Assembly: GCF_030272615.1 (NCBI RefSeq) | Contig: NC_081410.1 | Coordinates: 114,079,933 to 114,143,932 of the forward strand | Length of the DNA: 64,000 nt | Source of the DNA: Cryptomeria japonica | Lineage: Eukaryota > Streptophyta > Pinopsida > Cupressales > Cupressaceae | Reading direction: 5' to 3' | Part shown: piece after piece, positions 45,716 through 58,860 of the stretch | Layout: the number at the start of each line of letters is the position of its first letter | How positions within the stretch are numbered: the stretch's first letter is position 1 | The notes under the pieces: generated by a model | The model's database searches: none | Told to the model about the DNA's origin: nothing | The model's input: only the letters and a program-made list of their open reading frames with translations | Translations under genes and position numbers: made by a program

Positions 45716-47845
45716 ATGATTCAAAGTGATAAGAATGGAATTGATATATTGTGTGGCATTTCTCATCTTTTTTATTTCAATGTCATGCCTATAAAGAGTT
45801 GTGCTAAGAACTTAGGTTATTCACAACCTTCTACACAAATCAATCATTCTATTCCTTTGACCACTACGATGGCTAGTATTCCTACTTTCACTTCAAACAC
45901 CATGGCTACATCAACTCAACATGCCATACCTACAACCATTGGTCATGGGGGCAATCCCTCTTCTTCAATAAGCCCTTCATCCTTATCCATGCCTTCAATA
46001 AGTATTCCCCTTGTCTCTCACCCAATCAATGTGATGCAAGGGGGCAATTCATCTAATCATTCTATTCCTCCTTTTAGTGTCCCATTTCCTACTCAATCAT
46101 CTCCTATGCCTACTTACCATAGTGTTCCTCCACCTTATTCTCAATCAATGCCTTCTTTTAACAACATCACGCCACCTTCTCAATCAAACATATCTAACAT
46201 GAATTTTTCAACCGAAGCAACCATTAATAATCTTGCTCAAATTGTGTCATCATTGCAACAACAAATCGCTTTTATGATTCAATCCAAGTTTAGTGTGCCC
46301 ACGTTTGATTTTGTGAGCCCACTTTCTCTTGATATTTTCAGATTCGTCCCTCCTAAACATGTTGAAGTCCCTCAATTATAACTCTATAATGTAAAAGGTG
46401 ATCCTTTAACACATGTCAAGACATTCCAAACTGTGTGTACTGACTTTGCTTATTATCAAAGATTGCTTGCTAAATTGTTTACTAGAACTTTGAGAGATAA
46501 GGCTTTACAATGGTATTTTTCTTTGCCTTCCTATTCTATTACTTCTTTTCAACAATTAGCATATGCTTCTATTCAACAATTTCAAAACAACATAGGTCCT
46601 AAGATCACTTTGACCGATTTAATGCATTGTAAACAAGGTGTTAAAGAAAAAGTGACAGATTTTATTGATAGATATAAGAATTTGTGTTCTCAAAATTCTT
46701 TTCAAGTGCCTAATAATGATATTAAAAGAATTTTAATTTCTAGTTTGCAAAAAGATATTATAGAAAAACTTCTCCTTTCTGAGTTTACTTCCTTTCCGCA
46801 GTTGTGTGCAACATTTCACAATTATCAACTGACTGTGAGTCAACTGGAGCAATCCACTCCTATGGCTCTGAGTGATAAGGGTGACAGTGCTCAACAACCA
46901 TTTACAAAGTTCAAACCAAGCAAAGGATTCATCAAATTCAATGACAACATCAACAACAACAATGTGAATGCTACAATAGGTGTGCCTCTTATTTTTAAAT
47001 TTTTCAAAAGAGAAAGACAATTTACTCCTTTGATTGAATATTTGCATAGTATTATGCCTTAGTTGTTACAAAGAAATGTTATCAAACTTCCTCCAATAAA
47101 ACTTTTTGACCCTTCTAAGGCAGCATCACCTTGCTTTGATAATAATTATTTTTGTCAATTTTATCGTCAACTTGGTCATGACACTGAGAAGTGTTTTGCA
47201 TTAAAAAGTAAGATTCAAGATTTGATTGATAATAAAACTATATCTATGGCAGGTGTGAATGATAAGGGATACAAATCAGAAGCCCCTCCTAATCAAAATC
47301 TTAAGACTTTTACTAATCATGTACCTTCTCATACCTCTAATGTGATTAAGACTGAACACACCTCTTTCTCTCCTTCTGATGTAACTATCACGGTTCAAAA
47401 CTTGGTGAATATGGTAGAGAAACAAAGGAAACCTAAGGATCTATGTATCACATTTGACCCTAGTGAGACCATTAAAGCACCTGGTGGACCTCTATACATA
47501 GTTGCAAAGATTCAAGAAATGCCTTGTCGTGGTGTGCTTATCGATCCCTCTTGCATGGTTAATGTCATCACTAAGGAGTATCTTTTCACTTTACATTTGC
47601 ATAAACCAATATATGATGACACTAATATGGTCGTTAAGTTATTTGATGAATTATCTTTTCCTGTCATTGGTTCTATCACACTTCCTATTGAGGTTCACAC
47701 TAAATCTATGGATGTCAACTTTGTTATCATTCCTTCCTCTGAGCAATTCCATGTAAAGTTGGGCTATCCTTGGCTATCTTCCATGAAGGCTATTGCTTCT
47801 CCAATCCATAAATTTTTGAAATTCCCCACAATGGAAAAATCATAA
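45716..47845 (+). pseudogene. Gag and retropepsin of the gypsy element
   Basis: Three open segments in one frame (45716-46381, 46433-47062, 47063-47845) are split by two stops (TAA at 46379, TAG near 47060). The first is Ser/Pro/Thr-rich with an HGGN repeat-like part. The second holds the retrotransposon gag domain (about 46390-46860: DKALQWYFSLP, VTDFIDRYKNLC). A knuckle-like CQFYRQLGHDTEKC lies at about 47155-47195. The retropepsin (47440-47840) has GVLIDPSCMVNVIT around the active-site Asp and LGYPWLSSMKAIAS at the end; the Gly after Asp typical of retropepsins is not present. No RT follows. Confidence 0.85.
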
Positions 47846-48900
47846 CTATTAACCATAGCTTATTTTGACTAGCTGAAAGAAGCCTAGGTGTTCCTATTGA
47901 TTTCTTTTGGCCTAAATAATTTCAATCTCTTCCACCGAGAAGCGATCCTCTCTTTTAATCTTATCAAAAGTGGAAGAAAGACATGATCATATCCTTAAGA
48001 CAAACTAGAACTCCAACATTTGATATTCCTATCACTCTTGAAGATGAGGTTCTTCCCTTTATGAAAGAACTAACCTTCCTCCTGAGGAAGATTCCCAACC
48101 TATTCCAATGGATGAAACTATGCCTTCTCCTAAGAAGAATAACAATATTCTAATAAGGTTAGACTTGTACCTCCTCCTCATGATGGACCTGGTCTCCTTC
48201 CTACACCAAACATTCCTCCTTTATATGGTGCAGTTCCACCTCCTTGCTCTTATAGAGAGAAGAGACATGCCTCTCCTCTTGTTCAACCTAAAAGACCTCA
48301 ACCTAAACCTTCAACTACCAGAGATGAGAATATTCCTCCTTCAACAAATATTCCCCCCCTTCTCAGTCTTCCATTAAGACTCGATGGAATCATTGTGCGA
48401 GAGAATGTCGACAAAAGCGTCGTGCTCGAACTCATGAAGTTGTGCCTCAAAATATTCAATCTCCCAAAACTCCAACAGTTGACATGATTCCCTTTTCTCC
48501 TAAACAAGATGTTGAACTTACATCTCCAAATCATAAGTTGCAAAAAACATGTGATGGTTTTACTCCCATTCGTGTTCATGCTCCTCTTTCTATAAATCTT
48601 GATGAAGAAATAAGTGAAAAATATTATTCATGATGGCAATACAACTCCTAATGCTTCTGATAGTGACTATTAATATGTTGATGTCGACAAACATTTATCT
48701 GTAGAGTTTTCAAAAGCCTTAATCCTAGCTCCTAGAAACGAACAAAGTGACAGCACATGAACATAGTCCTTGTTTGGATCTTGTAATAGCTCCATCTGTT
48801 GTGCTTGATGTCGCTCCTATGGCTTGTTTCCCGCCTTCCCAAAATAGTGATCAGCAAGATCAGGAGGTGGATGACGTGCTAGATTAGCTTCATTATCACA
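47846..48900 (+). pseudogene. Decayed coding region after the protease
   Basis: Short open stretches in different frames are Pro/Lys-rich (PPLYGAVPPPCSYREKRHAS near 48215) or acidic. I find no RT, integrase or G-patch motif. It may be the remnant of a C-terminal extension, as in element 1, but this could not be shown. Confidence 0.45.
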
Positions 48901-49736
<836 letters not shown>

Positions 49737-50968
49737 TGTAGCGTCATACAATTGTGACCTTACACTTTTTAACCATATATGGGTCTTCACATTGGCAAAA
49801 TGAATCCCTAAGCCTGATTGGAGACTCGAGACATGCTCACACTACCCGAATCTTGCATTTCCTCGCACCCTGCACTCCTTGTTGTTGCTTCCTATCCTAA
49901 ATGAGGGCAGGATAAGGGTGTGGCACCCCTATCCCCCCTAGGATAGGGATGTGGCACCCTTATCCTTGCCCTATTTTGGGCCCCCTCCTCTCAAATCTTG
50001 CATTGAGCTTTGCAACTTTGAAGTGGGAAAAGTTTCCCTATGTGGGCCTATAACAAAAAATCAGTCAATTAACCCTAATTGATGAATATATAAGATGTAT
50101 TCTTCTCTCCTATTTGCATAAGATAGATACATGAAGAGGAAATTGCGATCCTAAGTGAAATCAAGCATTCAAGAATTCAAGAATTCAAGTGTCCATTCAA
50201 GCATCCATTGAGCATCTCAAGTCTCCTTTCAAGGCTAGGTGTTATATTCAAGTCAAGGATTCAACCATTGAAGTGGGGATCTCTCTTGACATTCAATTCT
50301 ACATATCCTTTCAAAAAAAATCTATCAACATTTCAATTACATCCTCCCTTGAGGTGAATTCCATTTCAGTCATTTATTTTCATTACTTGCAAGTAATTTT
50401 CATCATTTGGTTAATTCCAAAACTGGGGTTTGACCTCAAGGCAAACCCCCAATCCCAACAACATTTCCTCTCTTTTCTATGTATAGGTTACAGGTGCGCA
50501 GTTGTATTTGCAGATTTGGACTCCATTCTCAGAGGCGAAAAAACCCTTTTTAGCACGTAGATTTTTCGAAGGACCGTGTGCACTTTCAACACAGTCCCAA
50601 CAACTTTCGCCCAAATTTGCAGGGGAGCTTCGTCTCGACCTTTTACTACTAAATTCAAGTGCACAACTTCATCCCGCATTTCTCTCTCAACTTATAATCA
50701 TTTCTTTGTCGCTTTTACACTTAGTCTTAAATCACATAATTCAACCTATTGCATTCTAAAAGAGGGGTTATTTTCACTTTCTAAATTCATTGTCAATTCA
50801 TTTAACATTCAATTTATTGAGATTGGATCTAGTGAATTCTCCCCCCTCTTTTAAATGTAATGTGTGTGAGAGGTTGAAGAGAATCTTTTGTGAAACTTCC
50901 GCTCCTCCTCTTGAGGAGAGAAAATATTTCCTCTTGACTTCTCCATCCCCCTTTTTCAGCACATTACA
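49737..50968 (+). repeat. Gypsy 3' LTR (1232 bp)
   Basis: Complete copy, TGTAGCGTCATA to CATTACA. It contains the roughly 290 bases missing from the 5' LTR (50288-50580) and two tandem hairpins (gtggcaccc cores) where the 5' LTR has one. TATA at about 50087. Confidence 0.88.
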
Positions 50969-53240
50969 CAAAAGACATCCATAACACAAAAATTGTCCTA
51001 AGTGGAAAACCCTCATGGGGAATAAAAACCACTTGAAAATGCCTCATTGGTTTATCTAATAAATTATTGTTTTACAATGCCTCACCGGTTATTTTATATT
51101 GTGCCTCACTGGAAAATAGTGTGCCTCGCTATCAATGTGCCTCACTGGCAATCACAACAAATTTCTCAATCACTTTTGAATTTCATACACAAAGTATCAT
51201 CTTTGTTTCACTTCATAGCATCTTCTAATCTCACATGAATTCGAGATTCAGAAGCAAATGTACAATACATCTCAACTGTTCATTTATGCTATATCATTGT
51301 TCATATGTTAAGTATACACAGTGGTATGATATAGTGAATTTCTATACTGTAAGTGCCTTATAAGATTTTTACAATATGTTGATATACACAACAAAATGAT
51401 CATATAATTGAATCAATGTAAGACAATAAATCTTACATGAGGTATAATCAAGAATGATGTCTCATTATTATATAATCACGCACCTTGCACTAAAAGCCTT
51501 CAATATGATGCATAAATCATGTTCTCTATTTTTGAAAGATAACTATCTTCATAACTATCCTATAGATATCTTAACACACAACAAAAAGATAATCTTTTTA
51601 TTTTGATCAACACACAAATCTGGTTTAAGATAGTAATGATGTTGTAATGACAACATGCATGATAATGTAATAGAGATATGCAATACTAATAACTGCACAG
51701 GTGAAACCCTTAACTGAATACATGGTGATCCATCTTGAACTATAATATACAAAACTCCTCATAATCAGGCTTTTGAGACTAAACCCTCAAATCATCATGC
51801 ACATACCCACATGGGTATAAAGAACTTTACCACAAATAAGAAAACCCAAACTAAGGTTTCAAAAACAATATGTTTACCCCAACTAGGGTTTAATCAAGAA
51901 CCAAAACTAGGTAACCATGAAATAAGTAGAACCAACTACTATGGTTACCAAGAAACCGACCCTAAGAAGTATTGTAATCATGATTAACAAAAAAGAAACC
52001 CAGTTATGCCACAATGAACAAAAAGATTAGGAACAAGATTACCATAGCTAAAGTCACTGTGAAACCATTCTCAGCCATTCACTGGTAACTACCAAGAAAA
52101 GTCACAAACAACTCGATTCTAGTAACTGCAAAGCAAAGTCACAAAACCACATGATTTTGGTAACTTCCATCTATTTCCCTCCTTCGAAAAAATAGAAACT
52201 TAGCACCTGTCGTATTCTAATCACCTCCATTCACTGCCCTATGTTTTGATGAATACCTGTGTTGCCCTAACATTTGTTTAGCAAGCCACGGCTAGGGTTT
52301 ACATCCATGGACAAATAAAATCAGATAATATCTTTGATGCCAAAGATCAATAATGTTGATGATACTTGAAATACAATGATGTATATGCCCTCAAAGCTAA
52401 ATGCTATCCTTTGAAACAAAAATCAAAGTCTTTGATACCTTAAGACTAATGTCTCAAAAAAAGACTCTTAATTTAGATAATTTAGGTCATAATGTTTGTG
52501 AAGACCACAATATCCTTTGTGTAATGACCTTAGCATAGGAATATAATCACCATTATGTATAAGTATAATCACAAGTAGCTTTTTATCAAATACAAGTCTA
52601 GCTGCCATCACAAGGTTCACTTTATAAATATCATTGTAAAGTGTATCTTAATCACAACCCTTTACTTGACATAAATGAACCTTAATCAAACATCAATGAC
52701 ATATATTTTGTATATAAGGATATCAACACCTTGTGAAATACCAAGAATTCTTAAACCAATAAACTATATGTCTGTCCATTGATACAAGATTTGTTCTATG
52801 CATTCTAAAAACTCAAATGTCATCATGAACCATCATAAGTATATGCAAGAAGATCACTGAATGGTCACTGTAAGACCAAAGTACCTCTATTTATTGAAAA
52901 TTCCACAATCAAATAGTGCCTTGTCATGTCCATCATAAAATGTGTTAAGGTCAAAGTAAACAAGTTGAAGCCAAGTAATGTATCCACCAAGTCATGACAT
53001 CAAGTATATATATGACATCAAGTGTTCCTTATGTCTAGCATCAAAGCCTACTAATGTAACTATTCATGGCATCAAGTATTGAGCATCAAAGTCACTACTG
53101 TATCTATGCATCACTAATGTATTTATGCATCACCATTGTGAACATATATGAACATCACCAAATGCCTTAACAACACCAAATGCTATCAATGCCTTCTTGA
53201 AAATATCTTTTTGATATCAATGACAAAACCTTATGCCAAG
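50969..53240 (-). repeat. R1 element 5' LTR, outer part
   Basis: On the minus strand this is the first part of the LTR whose end is at 39775-40247. From 50969 to about 52530 it matches the left R1 copy in opposite orientation, without that copy's two insertions. The outer end is uncertain: the minus strand near 53240-53200 reads like an LTR start (GGTTTTGTCATTGATATC), but no target duplication was found. No gene is supported. Confidence 0.65.
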
Positions 53241-53751
53241 GATCTAGCATCAGTCATGCAATAGGGAGACAATTTAGGTAGGAATATGTGCATCCTTTGG
53301 GTAGTTCTTATTGATGTTTTGTGAAGTTATAAGTAGGGAAGATCACATTTCAATCTAGGTGCAAGCCTCATTTCCCCTTTCAATAATCCTTCTTCCCCTT
53401 TTCCCCCTCAAATCAATAGATTAGGATTTACATGTGTTGGGTTAGTCCAACACCTGCATCTAAATTGAAAAGCAATTTATCCTTCAGTGGAGACTCAGCC
53501 TCAACAATGCAATGTCCCACACTTAAGGCTAATTCAATGTGTCACAAGGTTGATGATCAAGGTTGTTCATCAAGAGTGCAAACTTTTGTGACAATTATTT
53601 CTTGCACGCCTGGTGGGACACACATTCCAACATATTTGCTAAGAATCTAGTGCTTCTCTTAGCAATCTTGTGTTTGGAGGCAATCAATCAAAGAAATTGG
53701 TGACTCTAAGGAACAAATTCAATCTTTTGGTGATGACCAGTCGTTGCTTTC

Positions 53752-54114
53752 ATGCCAAGAGCTCAATCTAGAGCATCTTCTAGAGGTAATTTCCAATATA
53801 TTCAACTATCATATTCAAATTATAGAGGAATAGAAAGTAGGCATTCTTTTTCACCTATTAGGGGAACCCAGGCAAGAGTATCCACACCCCTAAGATCCCA
53901 TTCTACCCCTCCTATTACAAGATCAACACAACCTAAAGGCACTACCATCCATACCAATAGGCCACTATTTTCAATGGAAGTCCCTAGAGCACATACATTT
54001 GTCACCTTTACTAGTGGTAGCCCTTTAGTTCTAGCCCAAAAGAATGATATCCCAGTTGCAGCCCTAAAAGTTATACCATTGTTTAATGGGGAAACCTTTC
54101 CCACCCTAGATTAA
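53752..54114 (+). pseudogene. N-terminal gag of the Tat-like element
   Basis: A 120-codon frame, Ser/Arg/Thr-rich, ending AALKVIPLFNGETFPTLD before a TAA. The last part resembles the segment just before the capsid domain of plant gypsy gag. In the same frame the next codons read HIQDVA and then run straight into RNase H text (KYESLILGL). The capsid, zinc knuckle and protease are therefore missing, which indicates an internal deletion at about 54128-54135. Confidence 0.7.
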
Positions 54115-54894
54115 CACATTCAAGATGTAGCTAAGTATGAATCTTTGATTTTGGGTCTCTATATGGCACAAAGAAGAGGGATCAAATCCTTAAGTATGCA
54201 TGGAGATAGTGATTTGGTTGTGACTCAAATTAGAACTCAGAGCATCACAAAGAACAACCTTCTCAAGTCCTACAAGCATGGAGCATGGGAGCTAATTGAA
54301 GAGTTTGAATCATTCAATATTTCTAGTGTCCCTAGAAATCAGAATAAACATGTTGATAGACTAGAAATAGTGGGTGGTCAACATGACATTCCATCTCATG
54401 TTGCAGCAGAGAAAGAACATCAAATCAAACTTATGGTGAGAACCATAGTACCTGATAACCAAGTGAATTGGCAGCTCTTTGACTCAGATCAACAAATTGT
54501 GAACTTTTTACAAGATGAGGCAGAATTCTCCCACAAGAAGCAATCCTTGCTGCAAGATCAATATGGAGATCAAATTATACCGCTAAATTCAAACAAGTTG
54601 CCCAATAATGATCAGATGAAAGGAAGAGCTATGAATCTATCTGCAAGGAAAGGAGACTACAAATCAATCAAAGTGGTGGAAGGAAAAGGTTTTAACTTGG
54701 GAAGGGTATTTTCCCAAATAGATCAAGGTATTTTTGTCAACCTTTTTCAAGAATACAGTGATATTTTTTATTTTACATATGAGTATCTAAAAGGGTTTGA
54801 CCCTAGCTTAGCTCAACATACCATAGAGTTGCATCCTATTGCTAAGCCAATTAGACAAAAGAAAAGACCTATAACCCCAAGGTTGAACCCTTGA
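54115..54894 (+). pseudogene. Additional RNase H and RT N-terminal region
   Basis: Residues at the start (YESLILGLYMAQRRGI, HGDSDLVVTQIRTQ, SSVPRNQNKHVDRLE) form an archaeal-type RNase H of the kind known from plant Tat elements; the Glu and Asp of the YE and GDSD motifs are present. After a linker of about 130 residues, VNLFQEYSDIFYFTYEYLKG and LAQHTIELHP mark the start of RT. The frame is open for 249 codons and joins gag upstream through a single stop. Two RNase H domains in one polyprotein, with this one before RT, mark the element. Confidence 0.85.
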
Positions 54895-55600
54895 TGAGGA
54901 AAGAACTATCCAAGCTTATAGAATCTAGAATTATTTTTCCAATTAAACATTCTTCTTGGGTAGCCAATCTTGTTCCAATTAGGAAGAAGAATTAGGAAAT
55001 CGGATTGTGTTTATACTGTAGGGATCTCAATAGAGCCTCCCTCAAGGACCATTATCCCCTCCCTTCTATGGAGAAAAATCTATCCAAAGTTAGTGACTCG
55101 AAGAGATTCTCATTCTTGGATGGATACTTAGGATATAACCAAATCCTAGTCCAAGAATCAAACCAATATAAAATTGCATTCACTACTAAATGGGGCACTT
55201 ATGCCTATTGTAAGATGCCTTTTGGACTAACAAATGTAGGTGCAACTTTTCAAAGAGCAATGGATATGGCCTTTAAGGGAGTATTAGTAGAATTTATCCT
55301 TGTATATCTTGATGATATCACTATATACTCCAAACATGCAACAGACCACTTTTCTCATATTGAGCAAGTATTCAAGAACTGCAGGGAATATGGTGAGTCC
55401 TTGAAACCTAGCAAATGTGATTTTGCCATTGATCAAGGCAATGTTCTAGGACATACTGTATACAAGGATGGTTTGGCATTGATCCAAAGAGAGTGGAGGC
55501 CATTGTGTCTCTCTATCTCCCAAGTCACAAGAGAGGGTTACAAAGCTTCCTTTGAAGGATTAATTTTGTAAGAAGGTTCATTCCCAATTTGGTTGCTATG
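54895..55600 (+). pseudogene. Reverse transcriptase of the Tat-like element
   Basis: The best part (55005-55571) shows DLNRASLKDHYPLPSMEK, FLDGYLGYNQI (first catalytic Asp), KMPFGLTNVGATFQRAMD and VYLDDITIYS with both catalytic Asp. The N-terminal part (about 54895-55004, SRIIFPIKHSSWVANLVPI) is in the same frame except for a stop near 54995. The end continues in another frame after 55480. Confidence 0.9.
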
Positions 55601-56062
55601 GTGAAACCTCTCAAAGCTATGTTAAAGAAAGACATGATCTTTAAATTGAATAAGGAAGTTAAGGAAGTCTTTGATCAGAACAAACAATCTGTGGCTTAGG
55701 CTCCTACCTTGGTCAATCCAAACTATGAGAAGGTCTTCATCCTCTACACTTTGGGAGGAGAAGCAAGTATATATGTTGCCCTAACATAGGTAAATCATGA
55801 TGGGTTGGAGCAACCCACTACTTTTTTCATTGAAGGCCTGAAGGATTATGAACTCGAGTACAATTATATTGAGAAACAGGTCATCACAGTTGTTATAGAA
55901 TTGAAAAAATTCAGACATATTCTCTCTAACAATTGGATCCAACTCTTAGTTCCTCACGCCAGTGTTAAAGATTTCCTCCTAAATAAGTACATTGGTGAGA
56001 AGATAGCTAGATGGATTACAAAGGTCATGGAATATGACCTTAACATCAAGATCATTAACTAG
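55601..56062 (+). pseudogene. Gypsy-type RNase H of the Tat-like element
   Basis: Readable as PTLVNPNYEKVFILYTLGGE, where the usual catalytic Asp is replaced, then GLKDYELEYNYIEKQVITVV and VPHASVKDFLLNKYIGEK (55805-56062). The order after RT is standard for gypsy pol. Confidence 0.85.
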
Positions 56063-56645
56063 TAAGAGGTAGAGGACTATATGAGTAGTATATTTCAACA
56101 TTTCAGAAGGATCCTGAGGTCTCCATCTTACTGTAGGATGAACAAATTGAATGTTGAGGAGATGCATAAACTGGTTGGTTTGAGGATATGTCTGCCTTTC
56201 TAAGGGATGGTAGCTATCCTCCTCACTTTGATAGAACCAAGAGAAGGCATCTCAGGTTACATTCCATCCCCTATGCCTTGTTGGATGGTGTTTTATTCAA
56301 AAGAGACCTAAGCAATGTCTTGTTGAGGTGCATAAAAGGTGATCAGACTAGTGGGTTGTTTGAAGAGTTCCATAATGGGCCCTCAGGTGTCCATTTATTA
56401 GCAAGAACTATAGCTATAAAGATCATAAGAGCAGGCTATTATTGGCCTTCTTTATTTAATGATGCCCATATGTGGGTTAGATAATGCAAAATGTGTGCAC
56501 TCTTTGTAGGAAAGAAAAGGTTAGATGCTCTTCCTCTTTATCCCATTTCAATTGATCAACCCTTTGCATAGTGGGGCCTTGATTTTATTGGCCCAATCAA
56601 TCCTATATCAAGTTCATGAGATAAATGGATTTTAGTCACCACAGA
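56063..56645 (+). pseudogene. Integrase zinc region and start of core, truncated
   Basis: The frame 56188-56484 has LLRCIKGDQTSGLFEEFHNG and the zinc-binding region with His residues in GVHLLARTI and Cys residues in CKMC after a stop. The core begins WGLDFIGPINP (about 56573) and breaks at ILVTTD near 56640, where LTR sequence of another element starts. The second and third catalytic acids are absent from the window. Confidence 0.85.
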
Positions 56646-56999
56646 CTAAAAACTTAATGATGAACGAATAGTACCAAACCGGTACTAAGAGGGGGGGTGA
56701 ATCAGCATAGGCAAAAACTCAACCTTAAACCAGTTTGTTAACTAACACTTATGCACTAACAGACAAATAGCAGCACCGGTCCTTCAACAGAGTTCAACCG
56801 GTAGAACCCAGTGTAACTAAGATGAGAAAAGACCGTTTGACACTTATCTTCTCATATAATCTATCTCTTCATTCCCATTTCACTCTAATGCATGAACAGA
56901 CAATCTACCATCAAAGATGTACATATTACAGCAAGATCAACATGCATCACCACTTAATCAGAAAACAATCATAACATCACACATGACACACATATTTTT
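56646..56999 (-). repeat. Fragment of an older copia LTR
   Basis: It resembles the first part of the LTR at 57000: ccaaaccggtactaagaggg near 56674, and acatgacacacatatttttt at the end. It starts taaaaacttaatgatg at the break in the integrase. It is interrupted at 56999 by the younger element, and the rest should lie right of the window. Confidence 0.75.
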
Positions 57000-58617
57000 T
57001 GATAACTCAATGATGAACCACTAGTACCAAACCGGTACTGAGAGGGGGGGTGAATCAGTACAGACACAAATACAGTCCAAAACCAGTTTGACAGCAAACA
57101 CTCACAATGACTGATAAACAGAGATACCGGTAAAACAAAGTGTAGCTGGTAACATCCAGTATAGCTCAGTCAGTCATGAACCGGTCACTCACTAAGCTTT
57201 TCTCTTAGCTCAATACCACATTATCATAATATTCACATGCATGAACTAGTAGACTTAACCATCAAATCTTCACAACAGTGAGTTCAATATGTTTTATAGA
57301 CAGGCACAAAACATAGAACCTTCATGTACATAATAGATAAAACAAAGCATCACAAGACAAAAGCATTTCACATGACACACATATTTTTCACGTGGAAACC
57401 CAACTGGGAAAAACCACGATGGGGATGAACACCCACAAGCTGCTTTTTGAACTCTTTAGAAGTCCGCTCTGTTAGGAGCCTTGTCTAGTTAAGAACATTA
57501 CAATAGGTTCTAGTAGGAACCGATCCTGTTAGGGGTCACCCAGTTAAGGGATATCCGGTTAAGGGTTATACCTGGTAGGGTCACCTTGTTAGAGGATTTT
57601 AAGAACTCAATAGCTGAAAGGATCTCCTAAGCTTCTCTAGCTTCTCAGAACTCATTAGCTTTGAGTTACCCGGTTAAGGGATTTACAGCGAGCCGGTTAA
57701 GACCACCCGATTTAAGGGATTTTGAATCAAGCCAGTTAAGGCTACCCTGTTAGGGGATTTTACAACTATTGAAGTGGTTAGAGATCAACAGGTATTACAA
57801 TGATCTGTTAACAACACTTAATACTAATATAGATCTATTTAGGCTCCTCTTTTCCTTCTGCACATTCACTTTGCAGGTATCTCTTCTCTCCTATGGTCTG
57901 GCAAGAATCTCATATCACTTTCCTTGGATACACACTCACAACCTTTGCCAACAACTTCAGACAGAAACCTAACATCGACCTTATAGGGAACATACAGGTT
58001 GGTAGCAAAAACCTTAAAACCTAAACTTGTTAGGTTGAGCAATTCAAACGGTTTGATCCTGACCGTTGAAACATACTGCATTAAATGCACCAGTCTTGAG
58101 TTGATCTCAAGACATTCTCCATTGTCCATTATCCACCATTTTCATGGCGGTTGATAACCCATCACGCGTTATCACCATTTGACAAACTTCGCACATTCCT
58201 GAGGTAGATAGGAATTGTCTTCTTCATGCAAGATCCTTCACACGCACAGAGCTTACGTGGCAACACGATCTATCCTCCATCATACTGTTAACTCATCACA
58301 CAAAGATCATCGATTGAGTCACACAAACTTGAGATACTCCAACCGGAAACCCCGAAGTGGAAGCTGCCTTACCAACTGGTAGTCATACAGTGCTTCCATG
58401 TGTCGGTTCCCATAACTACATGCCGGTTCACTTTGAACAAATGTACCGCTTCACTTTGGCATATACCGGTTCACACATATGTCGATACCTCTTTCTTCAC
58501 TTATCTCATGTGTCGGTTCACACTATGTCTCATATTGACATTAATGACAACATACAATATCATTATGTCTTCATGCCAGTTTACATAAGGCTCATGTCGG
58601 TTCACATAATGACAACA
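57000..58617 (-). repeat. 3' LTR of the young copia element (1618 bp)
   Basis: Plus-strand ends TGATAACTCAATG and GACAACA. It contains a G run near 57043, an acgtggaaacccaactggga block near 57390, and many ccggttaaggg-type short repeats between 57530 and 57760. The frames inside are not genes. Confidence 0.92.
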
Positions 58618-58632
58618 ATCTCCCCCTTTGGC
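58618..58632 (-). promoter_or_regulatory. Polypurine tract of the young copia element
   Basis: The minus strand reads GCCAAAGGGGGAGAT directly before the LTR. Further purine runs occur just upstream on the minus strand, as complements of cttctccccctttg (about 58703) and gctccccctgagg (about 58774). Confidence 0.85.
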
Positions 58633-58860
58633 ATTGATGGCAATATACAAAAGATATCTTCTCTGCTTCACATCTTCTCCCCATTTGCTGCAGATATTGT
58701 TTCGCTTCACTTCTTCTCCCCCTTTGACAACAATGCCAAAGTGGAGGTACAATCATCACTGTTTCCTCATGTTGCTCCCCCTGAGGAGTAGCATCCTTAA
58801 ACACACCAATCAACCAAAGATTTGCCTATCCATTACCTGACTGATGTGGAACAACCACTT

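Larger units (their letters stand above)
53400..56645 (+). mobile_element. Tat-like gypsy element, LTRs not seen
   Basis: A leader containing cacgcctggtgggacacac (53606), gag start, RNase H, RT, second RNase H and integrase follow in order with several stops and frame changes. It ends abruptly in the integrase core at about 56645, where a copia-type LTR begins. No LTR of its own was identified at either side. Confidence 0.8.

Noticed and set aside
58357-58840. Overlapping frames of up to 144 codons on both strands
   Set aside because: They lie in the end of an LTR and in the polypurine region of the young copia element, with no family resemblance.
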